Shown: positions 35,815-44,673, numbered from the stretch's first letter. The stretch: 64,000 nt of DNA from Desulfocarbo indianensis (GCA_001184205.1 LBMP01000002.1:390726-454725), one strand, 5' to 3'. Program-made: numbers and translations. Notes: generated from the letters alone by a model not told the origin.

Positions 35815-35843
35815 TTGACACCCGTAGGCACAGCATGTAAGAA
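35815..35843 (+). promoter_or_regulatory. Sigma-70-type promoter for the response regulator gene
   Basis: TTGACA (35815-35820), 17 bases, then TAAGAA (35838-35843). The predicted start of about 35850 gives a short leader to the TTG start at 35874. Confidence 0.55.
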
Positions 35844-35873
35844 AAGGTACAAACCGGTTTTGGGTCGGGAGCA

Positions 35874-37226
35874 TTGGTTAATCAGCTAAAAATATTGGTA
35901 ATCGACGATGACAACATCATGCGGGAGGCGTGCAGGGACACCCTGGCCCGCTCGGGGCATGATATTGACCTGGCCGAAAGCGGAGCCAAGGGCCTGGCGC
36001 AGTTGAACCGCTGGGCCTATGACGTGGTGCTTTTGGACCTGCGCATGCCCGAGATGGACGGCATGAACGTGCTCCGCCAGATCAAGGGGCAGGACCCCGA
36101 AACCGTGGTGATCGTCATCTCCGGTTACGGCTCGGTGACCAGCGCGGTGGAGGCCATGAAGCTGGGCGCTTTCGACTTTCTGCCCAAGCCCTTCACCCCG
36201 GCCGACCTGCGCCGGGCGGTGGACATGGCCTCGGAAAAGCGCCGGCTGATCCTGGAGAACTTTTTCTTAAAGGAAGAGCTGAAGCGCAAGAACGCCCCCG
36301 GCCGGGTGGTGACCCGCGCCCGCTCCATGCTGCAGATCCTGGACCTTTTGGACCGGCTGGCCCCCACCGACACCACGGTGCTGTTCACCGGCGAAAGCGG
36401 CACCGGCAAGGGGCTCCTGGCCAGGCGCCTGCATGAACTCTCCCCCCGGCGCGATCATCCCTTCGTGGCGGTGGATTGCTCCACCTTGGTGCCCACCCTT
36501 TTCGAGTCCGAGCTGTTCGGCCACGTCAAGGGGGCCTTCACCGGGGCCGAGGCCAATAAGATCGGCAAGTTCGAACTCTCCACCGGCGGCACCCTCTTTC
36601 TGGACGAGGTGGGCAACATCTCCTTGGAAATACAGGCCAAGTTGCTGAAAGCCGTGGAGGAGCGGACCATCTGCAAGGTGGGCTCCAACCGGGTGATAAG
36701 GGTCGACGCCCGTTTGGTGGCCGCCACCAACCGCGACTTGGCCAAGGCGGTGAAGGCCGGCACCTTCCGGGAAGACCTGTTCTATCGCCTCAACGTCATG
36801 GAGGTGCATCTGCCCCCCCTGCGCCAGCGCCCCGAGGACATCCCCCCCCTGGTGGAGCAGTTTTTGGAGATGTACCGCGGCATGAGTTCGGCCCGGGTGC
36901 GCGGTTTTTCCAACGAGGCCCTGGAGCTTTTGAAGGCCCACCAATGGCCGGGCAACGTGCGCGAGCTGCAAAACACGGTGCAGCGGCTGATGGTGATGGC
37001 TCTGGGCCCCAGCATCGGGGCGGAGGAGGTGGAATCGGCTCTGCCCAATCCGGGCGGCGAGACCGCGTCCGGCGAACCGCTCCTCATGAGCGAGGTGGAG
37101 CGCAATCATATCCAAAAGACCCTCCGTCAATTCGGCGGCCACTTGAGCCGCACCGCCGAGGCCTTGGGCATAGACCGCAAGACCCTGAGGCTCAAGATGC
37201 GCAAATACGGCCTGGAAGCCATCTGA
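35874..37226 (+). CDS. NtrC-family sigma-54 response regulator
   Basis: 450 residues from TTG 35874 (GGGAG just upstream; a stop codon at 35838 bounds the frame). The receiver domain (about 5-120) has IDDDN, the phospho-acceptor Asp in [13 protein letters not shown] and Lys in PKPF. The AAA+ domain has Walker A GESGTGKG and the sigma-54 loop GAFTGAEA, with the GNVRELQN segment. A Fis-type HTH ([20 protein letters not shown]) ends it. It is a phosphorylation-controlled sigma-54 activator; no histidine kinase is adjacent. The next gene is a second response regulator. Confidence 0.93.
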   Translation: MVNQLKILVIDDDNIMREACRDTLARSGHDIDLAESGAKGLAQLNRWAYDVVLLDLRMPEMDGMNVLRQIKGQDPETVVIVISGYGSVTSAVEAMKLGAFDFLPKPFTPADLRRAVDMASEKRRLILENFFLKEELKRKNAPGRVVTRARSMLQILDLLDRLAPTDTTVLFTGESGTGKGLLARRLHELSPRRDHPFVAVDCSTLVPTLFESELFGHVKGAFTGAEANKIGKFELSTGGTLFLDEVGNISLEIQAKLLKAVEERTICKVGSNRVIRVDARLVAATNRDLAKAVKAGTFREDLFYRLNVMEVHLPPLRQRPEDIPPLVEQFLEMYRGMSSARVRGFSNEALELLKAHQWPGNVRELQNTVQRLMVMALGPSIGAEEVESALPNPGGETASGEPLLMSEVERNHIQKTLRQFGGHLSRTAEALGIDRKTLRLKMRKYGLEAI

Positions 37227-37401
37227 TCCCCCCTCTACGCCTTCGGGTACCATTTTTCCAGACAGGGCTTGACCTGGCCGCCCGTGGCCAGGCAAAATCA
37301 CCTAAGCGCCATAACTGCACCGGGGCGGGCTTGCGTCTCGCCATCCCCGCGCTCCTTCCCGACCCCCCCCGGCGGTGATTTCTTCCCCGCGGGAGAGGCC
37401 C

Positions 37402-38022
37402 ATGACCAAAGTCCCCATTGAAAAAGCCAAGGTATTGGTAATTGACGATGAGGAATCCATGCGCGAAGCCTGCGCCAAGGTGCTGACCAGGGAGGGCTAC
37501 CAGGTGCGCACCGCGGCCAACGGCGAAGAAGGGTTGGAAATGGTGCGGCAGGTGCCGCCGGACATAGTGTTCGTGGATTTGGCCATGCCCAAGCTTGCCG
37601 GCCTGGAGGTGCTGGACGAGCTGGCCGTGTTGGCGCCGGACACCATTAAGGTGGTCATCACCGCCTACGCCACGGTGAGCGCCGCCCTGGAGGCGGTGCG
37701 CCACGGCGCGTATGATTTTTTGCCCAAGCCCTTCACGCCCGACGAACTCAAGGTGATCGCGGCCCGCGCCCTGGAAAGGCGATGTCTGCTCTTGAAAAAC
37801 CGCGAACTGTCCAAGGAGCGAGATCAGGCCAAGCTGCGCTTCCTGCAGTTCGTCACCGGCGAGGTCACCGGGCCGGTGACCTCGGTGCTGGCCCGCCTGC
37901 ATCAACTGGACAGCATGCTCATGGAGGAGCCCCAGGCCCAGGAGCTGGCCCAGGAGGCGGCGGACCGCCTGGAAAGGCTCCTCAGCCTGTTGGAGCGCTG
38001 GCGGCAGAACGGCGCTCAATAA
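37402..38022 (+). CDS. Response regulator with histidine-less DHp-like C-terminus
   Basis: 206 residues from ATG 37402 (GGGAG upstream). The receiver domain (about 8-125) has VIDDEESMREAC, Asp in VFVDLAMPKLAG, and KPFTP. The C-terminal 75 residues are helical; the stretch FVTGEVTGPVTSVLARL aligns by eye with the HisKA dimerisation motif around SHELRTPLT, but with Gly in place of His. It thus looks like a receiver joined to a kinase dimerisation stub that cannot be phosphorylated. It lies 175 bases after the sigma-54 regulator, in the same direction, so the two may share a pathway. Confidence 0.85.
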   Translation: MTKVPIEKAKVLVIDDEESMREACAKVLTREGYQVRTAANGEEGLEMVRQVPPDIVFVDLAMPKLAGLEVLDELAVLAPDTIKVVITAYATVSAALEAVRHGAYDFLPKPFTPDELKVIAARALERRCLLLKNRELSKERDQAKLRFLQFVTGEVTGPVTSVLARLHQLDSMLMEEPQAQELAQEAADRLERLLSLLERWRQNGAQ

Positions 38023-38372
38023 GCCAGCCGGTCAACGCGCCGCCAAGGGGCCCGGCCCAAGACCGGGCTTTTTGCGCGGCAGGGCTCCCTGTCCGTTTTC
38101 CCCATGGCCAATTTGATCGGCGATTTGCGCCGTGGCGATAACCCTGCCTGGCGGGGAGATCGGCGCGGCGGGGGGGCTGCGGGAACACGCCCCGGAAAAA
38201 CATGGTAAGCTCCAGGGGTGTTTGGCCCGCGGGCCCTCGCCGCCCGTGGCGAGCCTCCCCCTTGCCGCCAGGGCGGCCGGCTTTGCGCGGGCCGCCGCCC
38301 GCTCAAGCGGGGGCGGCCGCTCAGGGAACCCAAGCAAGCAAACGCCAGGCGGGCCCGGCGCCCGCCTGAAGC
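38023..38372. other. Intergenic region with terminator and GC-rich hairpins
   Basis: 350 bases. It starts with the terminator at 38050-38073. A very strong near-perfect hairpin (arms about 38290-38302 and 38307-38318, loop TCAA) lies in the second half, upstream of the Nudix gene. ORFs here are Gly/Pro/Ala/Arg-rich and not convincing. Confidence 0.5.
38050..38073 (+). terminator. Rho-independent terminator after the response regulator
   Basis: GCCCGG-N7-CCGGGC followed directly by five Ts, 27 bases after the stop codon. Confidence 0.75.
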
Positions 38373-39209
38373 ATGGAAAGCGCGCTGATGGATAGCAAGC
38401 AACCCCTGGCTTCGGCCTCGGTGATACTGGTGGACCCCCACCGGGGCCAAGACGAGCCTTTCGGCCTTTTTTTGCTGAAGCGGCGCACGGCCAGCAAGTT
38501 CATGCCGGACCGCTTCGTGTTTCCCGGCGGCCGGGTGGAGGCGGGCGACGGGGCCGACCCCCTGGCCGACGCCACCTTGCGGGTCTGCGCCCTGCGCGAG
38601 CTTTGGGAAGAGGCCGGCGTGATCCTGGCGCGGGAGCCGGAGGCGGCCGCCGCGCTGAGCCCCCAGGACCGCGCCGGGGCCTTGGCTCTGGTGGAGCGGG
38701 GAAGCGCCCCCTTGGGCGAGGTTCTGGCCGGTCTGGGCCTGCGGCCGGATTCGGCGGCGCTCAGGTCCTATGCCCGCTGGATAACGCCGCCGGCCCGCGC
38801 CCAGCGCTTCGACACCATGTTCTACCTGGCGCCCATGCCGCCGGGCCAGGAGGCGGCCAGCGACCGCAAGGAGACCTCCCAGGGCCTATGGCTGGGCCCC
38901 GGCCGGGCCTTGCGGGAAAACCTGGCCGGCCGGGTGGAGCTGGCTCCGCCCCAGGTGCGCATCCTGGGCGAGCTGGCCACCCACCAGAGCCTGGATGAAC
39001 TATGGGAGGCCGCGGGGAAAGCTGATTTAAGCCCGGTGCGTCCCTTTTTGTGGATCAAGGGCGAGAGCCGCGTGCTTTTGCTGCCTTGGGACCCGGATTA
39101 CCCGGCGCGGGAGCCGGTCCGGCCGGCCAAACCCTGCCCGGCCCATGTCTGCTCCCGCCTGGTGAATGAGCGGGGCCGCTGGTGGCCCTATAACACCTTG
39201 GGATTATGA
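38373..39209 (+). CDS. Nudix hydrolase, NUDT19-like
   Basis: 278 residues. The Nudix box runs from FPGGRVEAGDG to ALRELWEEAGV, with a longer insert than usual, as in the NUDT7/NUDT19 group that acts on CoA derivatives. The N-terminal SASVILVDPHRG and PFGLFLLKRR fit a Nudix beta-sheet. GGAAAG would fit a start at ATG 38388 as well as 38373 is possible by length. It is followed by a bidirectional terminator. Substrate is inferred only from family shape. Confidence 0.85.
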   Translation: MESALMDSKQPLASASVILVDPHRGQDEPFGLFLLKRRTASKFMPDRFVFPGGRVEAGDGADPLADATLRVCALRELWEEAGVILAREPEAAAALSPQDRAGALALVERGSAPLGEVLAGLGLRPDSAALRSYARWITPPARAQRFDTMFYLAPMPPGQEAASDRKETSQGLWLGPGRALRENLAGRVELAPPQVRILGELATHQSLDELWEAAGKADLSPVRPFLWIKGESRVLLLPWDPDYPAREPVRPAKPCPAHVCSRLVNERGRWWPYNTLGL

Positions 39210-39232
39210 TCGCCCCCCAATCCCTCTAGCAC

Positions 39233-39291
39233 GAAAAAAGCGAATCCGCGCCGCCCCGGCACAACCGGAGTGGCGCGGATTATTTTTATTT
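39233..39291. terminator. Bidirectional terminator between Nudix and curlin genes
   Basis: AATCCGCGCC (39243-39252) pairs with GGCGCGGATT (39272-39281). ATTTTTATTT follows on the plus strand, and a run of six As precedes it, giving Ts on the minus strand. It serves two converging genes. Confidence 0.85.
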
Positions 39292-39300
39292 AACGGCCGG

Positions 39301-40164
39301 CTAGCGTTGCACCACGTAGGCCTGGTTGTGCGAGCCCCTCTGCACGATGCTGGCGAAGTTGGCGTTGCCGTATTGCTGGATGGTGGCCGTGTTGAAGGCG
39401 CCCATCTGGGAGATGGAAGCCAGGTTGTAATTGCCCTGTTGCAGGATGGAGGCGTAGTTGTTGCCGGCAAGCCCGGCCCAGGCTCCCTGGTTGATGAAGG
39501 CCTGGTTGGCCAGGCCCTCCTGGTTGATGAAGGCCTGATTGGCCGATCCCTGGGAGATTATTTCGGCGAGATTGTCGCTGCCGTTTTGGCTGATCTCGGC
39601 CCGGCCATTGGCGCCGCTTTGTTGGATGTCCGCCCGGTTACCGGAGCCGTTCTGCTGGATGAGGGCGTCATGGCCCTCCCCGGTCTGGCTGATGGCGGCC
39701 TGGTTGTTCTGGCCGGTCTGGCTGATGCTGGCGGCCAGCCGGGAGCCCTGCTGGTTGATCTCGGCCCAGTGCCCCTGGCCGGTCTGGCTCAGGCTGGCCC
39801 GCAAGCCATCTCCCTGCTGAAACACGGCGGCGCTCAATTCCTGGCCGCTTTGCTCCACCGTGGCCTGGTTCCGGCTGCCGTATTGCTCGATGGCGGCGGA
39901 GAGGTTTTCGCCGGTTTGGCTTACCGAGGCCTGGAGCTGCTTGCCCTCCTGGTATATCTCCACCCTTTGTCCGCTCACGGTCAGCGAACTGAGAGCCAGC
40001 CGCCCGCCGGCTTCCCCGTCGTCCTGTTTGAGGGAATAGGCCAGGTTTTCGCCGGATTGCGCGACGCTGAAGGAACTGCCGCCAGCGGCCCATAGCGGAG
40101 CCGGCGTAAGGGCCAGCGAGGCGAAAACAGCCAGCAAGACAAATATAAACATGCGCCTTTCCAT
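39301..40164 (-). CDS. Curlin-repeat secreted amyloid-like protein
   Basis: 287 residues. A signal peptide (FIFVLLAVFASLALTP, cleavage near WAA) leads to about 18-19 units of 11 residues of the type xAxIxQxGxxN, for example QATVEQSGQEL, AASISQTGQNN, LASISQMGAFN. Two such units make one classical 22-residue curlin repeat, as in CsgA/CsgB functional amyloids. Cysteines are absent. AGGAG lies about seven bases before ATG 40164. No csgD, E, F or G lies in the window. It probably forms a beta-solenoid fibre or nucleator at the cell surface. Confidence 0.88.
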   Translation of the reverse strand: MERRMFIFVLLAVFASLALTPAPLWAAGGSSFSVAQSGENLAYSLKQDDGEAGGRLALSSLTVSGQRVEIYQEGKQLQASVSQTGENLSAAIEQYGSRNQATVEQSGQELSAAVFQQGDGLRASLSQTGQGHWAEINQQGSRLAASISQTGQNNQAAISQTGEGHDALIQQNGSGNRADIQQSGANGRAEISQNGSDNLAEIISQGSANQAFINQEGLANQAFINQGAWAGLAGNNYASILQQGNYNLASISQMGAFNTATIQQYGNANFASIVQRGSHNQAYVVQR

Positions 40165-40194
40165 CTTCGTTCTCCTATGAAAGATTACTTTTAT

Positions 40195-40235
40195 ATTATA
40201 CTAGTTGATGGGAAGGCCGAAAGGGCTAACCCTTT
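40195..40235 (-). promoter_or_regulatory. Curlin gene promoter with upstream palindrome, in an AT-rich gap
   Basis: The complement of 40195-40200 is a perfect -10 TATAAT. No -35 is seen at the right spacing; instead the palindrome AAAGGG-N4-CCCTTT (40220-40235) occupies that place, suggesting an activator. The 223-base gap 40165-40387 is clearly more AT-rich than its surroundings. A 63-codon plus-strand frame at 40177-40368 is antisense to the promoter and not supported. Confidence 0.5.
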
Positions 40236-40387
40236 GATATGTAGTACAATTGTATTAGAAAAAACTTGGGGGGCGGCGGGAACGATGGGCGATAATAAGT
40301 TGAAAATAAAAATATATCGCGGGCGTGATCCGGGCGGGAAAGCGGAATTTATTTTTTATTTAAAATAGTATTTTATATTTGCCGAAA

Positions 40388-41302
40388 TTAATAGTTTTGC
40401 TCCAGGGCTTTTACCAAGTCGGTGAGGGTGGCGTTAACCGGGCAGGCCAGGCCCAGTTCCGCGCCCTTGCGCTCCACCGCGCCGTTGATGAAATCCACCT
40501 CGGTGCGCCTCCGGGCCCGCACATCTTGCAGCATGGAGCTGATGTTGCCCGCCGTGCGCCGGGCCACCTCCCGCACCGCCTCACGCATGTCCTCGTGCAG
40601 AAAGGATATCCCCAGCGTCTCCCCCAGGGCCTCGGCCTCGGCCTCGGCCCGGTCCATGAGCGCGGCGGCCGAGGCAAGCTCCAGGAGACGGCCGTTGGGC
40701 ACGCCCAGGATGGCGGTGAGGGCGTTGATGCCCACGTTTATCACCAGCTTGGTCCAGATGAGGTTCTGGCAGCCTTCCACCGCCTGGGCCGCGAAACCGG
40801 CTTGCTCCAGCATCGCGGCGACCTGGCGGGCGAAGTCGTCCAGGGGACCCTGGGCCGGGCCCAGATGGGTCTGGCCCCGGCCCGCGTGGCGCACGTGGCC
40901 CTCGGCCAGAAGCGTGGCCCCCTCGCTGGTGATGCCGCCCAGCACCCTGGCCGGGCCCAGGGCCTCCACCAGGGCCTCCACGTTGCCCACCCCGTTTTGC
41001 AGGGTGAGGGCCCGGCCCTGGGGCGCGAGATGCCGCCCCAGAGTCTGGGCCGCGTCCGCGGTGTGATAGGCTTTCACGCATACCAGGGCCAGATCGCTGG
41101 CGGCCAAGTCCTCGGCGCGGGCCGTGACGGGTATGCTGAGGCGACGTTCACCCTCCTGGTCTTCCAGCAGAACCCCGTGGGCGGATAATCTCTCGGCCCG
41201 CTCCGGCCGGTGGTCCAGCAGGTTCACCCGGATGCCGGCCCTGGCCAGCCGGCCGGCCCACAAAAGCCCCACCGCTCCCGGTCCGATCACCGTGACGCGC
41301 AT
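40388..41302 (-). CDS. panE: 2-Dehydropantoate 2-reductase
   Basis: 304 residues. NADPH-binding motif VIGPGAVGLLWAGRLARAG at the N-terminus, then LVCVKAYHT, LQNGVGNVE, WTKLVINVGINALTAIL with the catalytic Lys, and EVDFINGAV near the end, all characteristic of ketopantoate reductase. It makes pantoate for CoA synthesis. GAGAGG lies before ATG 41302. It follows panB by 45 bases on the same strand, so the two consecutive pantothenate steps are co-transcribed. Confidence 0.95.
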   Translation of the reverse strand: MRVTVIGPGAVGLLWAGRLARAGIRVNLLDHRPERAERLSAHGVLLEDQEGERRLSIPVTARAEDLAASDLALVCVKAYHTADAAQTLGRHLAPQGRALTLQNGVGNVEALVEALGPARVLGGITSEGATLLAEGHVRHAGRGQTHLGPAQGPLDDFARQVAAMLEQAGFAAQAVEGCQNLIWTKLVINVGINALTAILGVPNGRLLELASAAALMDRAEAEAEALGETLGISFLHEDMREAVREVARRTAGNISSMLQDVRARRRTEVDFINGAVERKGAELGLACPVNATLTDLVKALEQNY

Positions 41303-41347
41303 GGCAACGCCTCTCTTTCCACGTTCGCAATGGCCCCGATGGCGTCC

Positions 41348-42187
41348 CTAGAATTTGAGCTGGCCCACCACGTCCTCGGCCATGGCGAATTCATGGGCCT
41401 TTTGGGGGAAGGTGCCGCCTTTCACTTCTGAGACGTAGTTTTGCATGGCCTCCTGGATCACGGCGAACAAATCCACGTATTGCTTGGCCATCTTGGGGGT
41501 TTTGCGCATGGAGAGCCCCACGATGTCGTGGTAGACCAGCACCTGGCCGTCGCAGTCCGGCCCGGCGCCGATGCCGATGGTCACCATGGAGGTGTTTTCG
41601 GTGATGATCTTGGCCAGGGCGGAGGGAATGCACTCGAAAACTATCATGTCCGCGCCCGCGGCCTGCAGGGCCTTGGCGTCGTCGATGAGCTTCTGGGCCC
41701 CGGCCAGGTCCTTGCCCTGCACCTTGTAGCCGCCCAGCTTGGAAACGCTCTGGGGGGTGAGCCCGATGTGGGCGCACACCGGGATGCCCGCGTCCACGAT
41801 GGCTTTAACGGTTTCGGCCATCTCGGCCCCGCCTTCCAGCTTCACGCAGTCGCAGCCGCCTTCCTGCATCATGCGGCCGGAATTGATCAGCGCCTGCTCG
41901 CGGCTCACCTGGTAGCTCATGAAGGGCAGGTCGCCGATGAGAAAACAGGAGGAAAGACCGCGCCGCACCGCCTTGATGTGGTGCAGCATGTCATCCATGG
42001 TGACCCCCACCGTGGAGCCCTGGCCCAGCATCACGTTGCCCAGGCTGTCGCCCACCAAGACCACCTCCACTCCGGCCGCCTCGCAGAGCGCGGCGGTGGG
42101 GTAGTCATAGGCGGTGAGCACACTGATCTTTTCCTGGCTGGCTTTTTTTTGGTAGAGGTCGGGAATGGTCACCTGTTTCCGGGTCAT
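41348..42187 (-). CDS. panB: 3-Methyl-2-oxobutanoate hydroxymethyltransferase
   Basis: 279 residues, normal length. Motifs: LTAYDYPTAALCEAAG, VLVGDSLGNVMLG (Mg site), KLEGGAEMAETVKAI, AHIGLTPQSVSKLGGYKVQG and FECIPSALAKIIT. It forms ketopantoate from 2-oxoisovalerate using methylene-THF, linking to the one-carbon genes folD-fchA on the other side of the promoter region. AGGAGAGG precedes ATG 42187. Confidence is high. Confidence 0.97.
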   Translation of the reverse strand: MTRKQVTIPDLYQKKASQEKISVLTAYDYPTAALCEAAGVEVVLVGDSLGNVMLGQGSTVGVTMDDMLHHIKAVRRGLSSCFLIGDLPFMSYQVSREQALINSGRMMQEGGCDCVKLEGGAEMAETVKAIVDAGIPVCAHIGLTPQSVSKLGGYKVQGKDLAGAQKLIDDAKALQAAGADMIVFECIPSALAKIITENTSMVTIGIGAGPDCDGQVLVYHDIVGLSMRKTPKMAKQYVDLFAVIQEAMQNYVSEVKGGTFPQKAHEFAMAEDVVGQLKF

Positions 42188-42610
42188 GATCCTCTCCTAA
42201 GTAGATGGTGTGAAAAAACGGGTTGCCGCCCGGCGCTCCAGCACCGCCCCAACCAAAAAACGCGCCGTCAAGCAATGACGAGCGCGCAAAAATAACGGCC
42301 AGCGGGCCGCCTTTGGTTCGCGCGCCGTCCCGGTCCCGGCAAACAGGATCCAAGCGGCTAAGGGTGCGTTTAAAGGCGCCGGTTATGTTAAACCTGTAGC
42401 CCATGCCGCTCCGGGTGTCAAGGCCGGCCCGGCAAAGGGGCCATAAATCTTACGCTTGTGGGAAACTGCACAAAAACGTTGACACTGCCTCAAGCCTGTG
42501 TTGTTCTGTGAGGCGCCGGGTTCCCGGCCGAACGACAAGAGAACCGCTAATCAGTAACTTCCGCCTGAGGTTCGGGCGGCTAGCAAATTATACGGGAAAG
42601 GAGAGGGGGC
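42188..42610. other. Divergent promoter region panB / folD
   Basis: 423 bases between divergent genes. A TTGACA at 42479-42484 could be the -35 for folD, but the matching -10 (TGTTCT) is poor. Several short GC-rich inverted repeats are present. No open frame looks real, and I find no tRNA or riboswitch-like conserved element. Confidence 0.45.
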
Positions 42611-43471
42611 ATGGCAGCAGAGCTCATCAAAGGCTTGCCCATAGCCAAGGTTATTCGCGAGGAAATCACGAAAAACGTAGAGGCCTTGAAGAGCAAGGGC
42701 GTGCAGCCCAAGTTGGCGGTGCTTCTGGTGGGCGATGACGAGGCCAGCGTGGTCTACGCCCAGTCCAAGCAGAAGGTGGGCGCCAATCTGGGCATCGAGG
42801 TGGACCTCAAGGTGATGGCCGCCGACACCAGCGAGGACACCGTGCTTCAGCAGATCGCGGGTTGGAACGACGACCCCAACGTGCACGGCATCCTGGTGGA
42901 GCTGCCCCTTCCCAAGCATCTGAGCAAGGAAAAGGTGATGGAGGCCGTCGCCCCCAAGAAGGACGTGGACGGAGTGCATCCGGTTAACCGCGGCTATCTT
43001 CTTGGCGGCCAGGAGCATCTGGCCCTGGTGCCGGCCACGCCGCTGGCCTGCATCGCCCTGATGGAGCGGGCGGGCATCCAGCTCAAGGGCAAGAAGGTCA
43101 CCCTGGTGGGCCGCGGCGACACCGTGGGCCGCCCCCTGGCCAGCCTTTTGATCAAGCGCGACGCCACCATCACGGTGTGCCACACCAAGACCGTGGATCT
43201 GGCCGGCGAGTGCAAGAACGGCGAGATCGTGGTGGCCGCCGCCGGCTTCGCCGGACTGGTGACCAAGGACATGATCGCCCCCGGCACGGTGGTGATCGAC
43301 GCCGGCATCAACCCCACCCCCGACGGCAAGAGCATCTGCGGCGACGTGACCCCGGACGTGGAGGAAGTGGCCAAGGCCATGACTCCGGTTCCCGGCGGCG
43401 TGGGTTCCTTGACCACCACCATCATCATGGAAAACCTGCTCAAGGCCGTCAAGTTGCAGGGCCTGGGCTAA
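42611..43471 (+). CDS. folD: Methylene-THF dehydrogenase / methenyl-THF cyclohydrolase
   Basis: 286 residues. Motifs: SVVYAQSKQKVGANLGIE with the catalytic YxxxK, GILVELPLPKHL, PKKDVDGVHPVN, NADP-binding VGRGDTVGRPLA and the C-terminal TPVPGGVGSLTTTIIMENL. It interconverts methylene-, methenyl- and formyl-THF. AAAGGAGAGG precedes ATG 42611. It is followed 98 bases on by a separate cyclohydrolase gene, as in organisms running the methyl branch of the Wood-Ljungdahl pathway. Confidence 0.97.
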   Translation: MAAELIKGLPIAKVIREEITKNVEALKSKGVQPKLAVLLVGDDEASVVYAQSKQKVGANLGIEVDLKVMAADTSEDTVLQQIAGWNDDPNVHGILVELPLPKHLSKEKVMEAVAPKKDVDGVHPVNRGYLLGGQEHLALVPATPLACIALMERAGIQLKGKKVTLVGRGDTVGRPLASLLIKRDATITVCHTKTVDLAGECKNGEIVVAAAGFAGLVTKDMIAPGTVVIDAGINPTPDGKSICGDVTPDVEEVAKAMTPVPGGVGSLTTTIIMENLLKAVKLQGLG

Positions 43472-43569
43472 CCGGCGGCGCTCCAAGGCGGCGCGGCCCG
43501 GGATCTTTAGGATTCTAGCGGGGCGCGCCCGCCCGCATTGCGCGCATCTGGCGAAAGGAGCCGAACGAG

Positions 43570-44202
43570 ATGCAAAACGTATACGAGATGAAGTTCTCCG
43601 ACTTCATAGAGATAGCCGCTTCCAAGAGCCACACCCCCGGCGGCGGCAACGTATCGGCCGCGGTGGCCACCCTGGGCGCCTCCATGGTGGCCATGGTGGG
43701 CAACCTGACCCTGGCCAACAAGAACTACGCCGACCATCACGAAGCTTCCCAGAAGCTGGTGACCAAGGTGATGGACATCATCGAGCGCCTGAAAAAACTC
43801 ACCATGGACGACATGAAGGCCTTTGACGACTACATGGGCGTGTTCAAGATGCCCAAGGACACCGACGAGCAGAAAAAGGCTCGGGCCGAGGCCATGCAGG
43901 CGGCGGCCAAGAAGGCCACCCTGGTGCCCCTGGATATCTGCAAGGCCTGCTTGGAGATTCTGGTGGAGGCCGACGAGCTGTCCAAATACGGCAACAAGAT
44001 GGCCATCAGCGACGTGGGCGTGGGCGCCATGGTGGCCGAGGCGGCCATGCGCTCCTGCATGCTCTCGGTGGACATCAACCTGCCCAGCATCAAGGACCAG
44101 GCTTTCGTGAAGGACGTGCTGGACGAGCGCGCCCGCTTGTTCACCAAGGCCGAGGAGCTGAAGCTGCTGGCCCTGGCCCGGGTCAAGGAAAAGATGGGCT
44201 AA
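43570..44202 (+). CDS. fchA: Methenyl-THF cyclohydrolase / formimino-THF cyclodeaminase family (FchA)
   Basis: 210 residues, all-helical. SHTPGGGNVSAAVATLGASM is the hallmark of the FTCD_C/FchA family; LVPLDICKACLEILVEA and SDVGVGAMVAEAAMRS follow. In acetogens FchA performs the methenyl-THF step; homologues alternatively deaminate formimino-THF. Co-orientation with folD supports the one-carbon role. AAAGGAG precedes ATG 43570. A strong terminator follows. Confidence 0.9.
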   Translation: MQNVYEMKFSDFIEIAASKSHTPGGGNVSAAVATLGASMVAMVGNLTLANKNYADHHEASQKLVTKVMDIIERLKKLTMDDMKAFDDYMGVFKMPKDTDEQKKARAEAMQAAAKKATLVPLDICKACLEILVEADELSKYGNKMAISDVGVGAMVAEAAMRSCMLSVDINLPSIKDQAFVKDVLDERARLFTKAEELKLLALARVKEKMG

Positions 44203-44250
44203 CCTCCCCGGCTGAGCCCGCACGGGCCGGAGCCGCTTAAAAGCATTGCG

Positions 44251-44298
44251 CGTAAAAAAGGCGTGGGCGCTGGCATGAGCGCCCACGCCTTTTTTACG
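44251..44298. terminator. Strong symmetric terminator after fchA
   Basis: A perfect 21-base stem from CGTAAAAAAGGCGTGGGCGCT to its complement, with a 6-base loop. The A and T runs are part of the stem, so it can act in both directions. Confidence 0.92.
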
Positions 44299-44673
44299 TA
44301 AGGCCGCCTGACCCCCGCGCCGGGCGGGGCCTGTATTTGACCTGAGCCGGCCCAGGGGGTAAATTGCACTGTAACGCCTACAAAGTATAGGTTAATTGCC
44401 AGGGCTAAAGCTGAAATACTATTTAATGTCAATCGGTTGATTGTCTGAAGTCGGGATAGGCGCTCTTTGGGCGGGACCTGGTCGAGAGGGAGGCGGTATG
44501 GTTCCTCACGTTGTTTCTGGCCTCTTTGACCAGGCAGGCGGCCCGGCGGCGTTTTTGGAATATGGCGGGGGGAGAGCCAAGCGGCTGGAAAAACGCCGTT
44601 GGCGGGCGGCTGGGCCCTAAGGAAAAAAGGCAACGGACTTTTCTTGGAATAACGACTCAACGGAGACGACAAA
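44299..44673. other. Intergenic leader upstream of mrp
   Basis: 375 bases. An AT-richer patch (about 44360-44450) holds TTGCCA and, 17-18 bases on, CTATTTA, a weak sigma-70 candidate. The rest is GC-rich without convincing ORFs. If that promoter is used, mrp has a leader of over 200 bases. Confidence 0.4.

Noticed and set aside
35634-35840. 68-codon plus-strand frame upstream of the sigma-54 response regulator
   Set aside because: It overlaps the pncB start region and the promoter at 35815, with random-looking composition.
40177-40368. 63-codon plus-strand frame in the AT-rich curlin promoter region
   Set aside because: It is antisense to the curlin promoter, its ATG lies within the curlin leader, and no family or ribosome site supports it.
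42479-42507. Sigma-70 promoter for folD at the TTGACA
   Set aside because: The -35 is perfect but no acceptable -10 lies at 16-18 bases.
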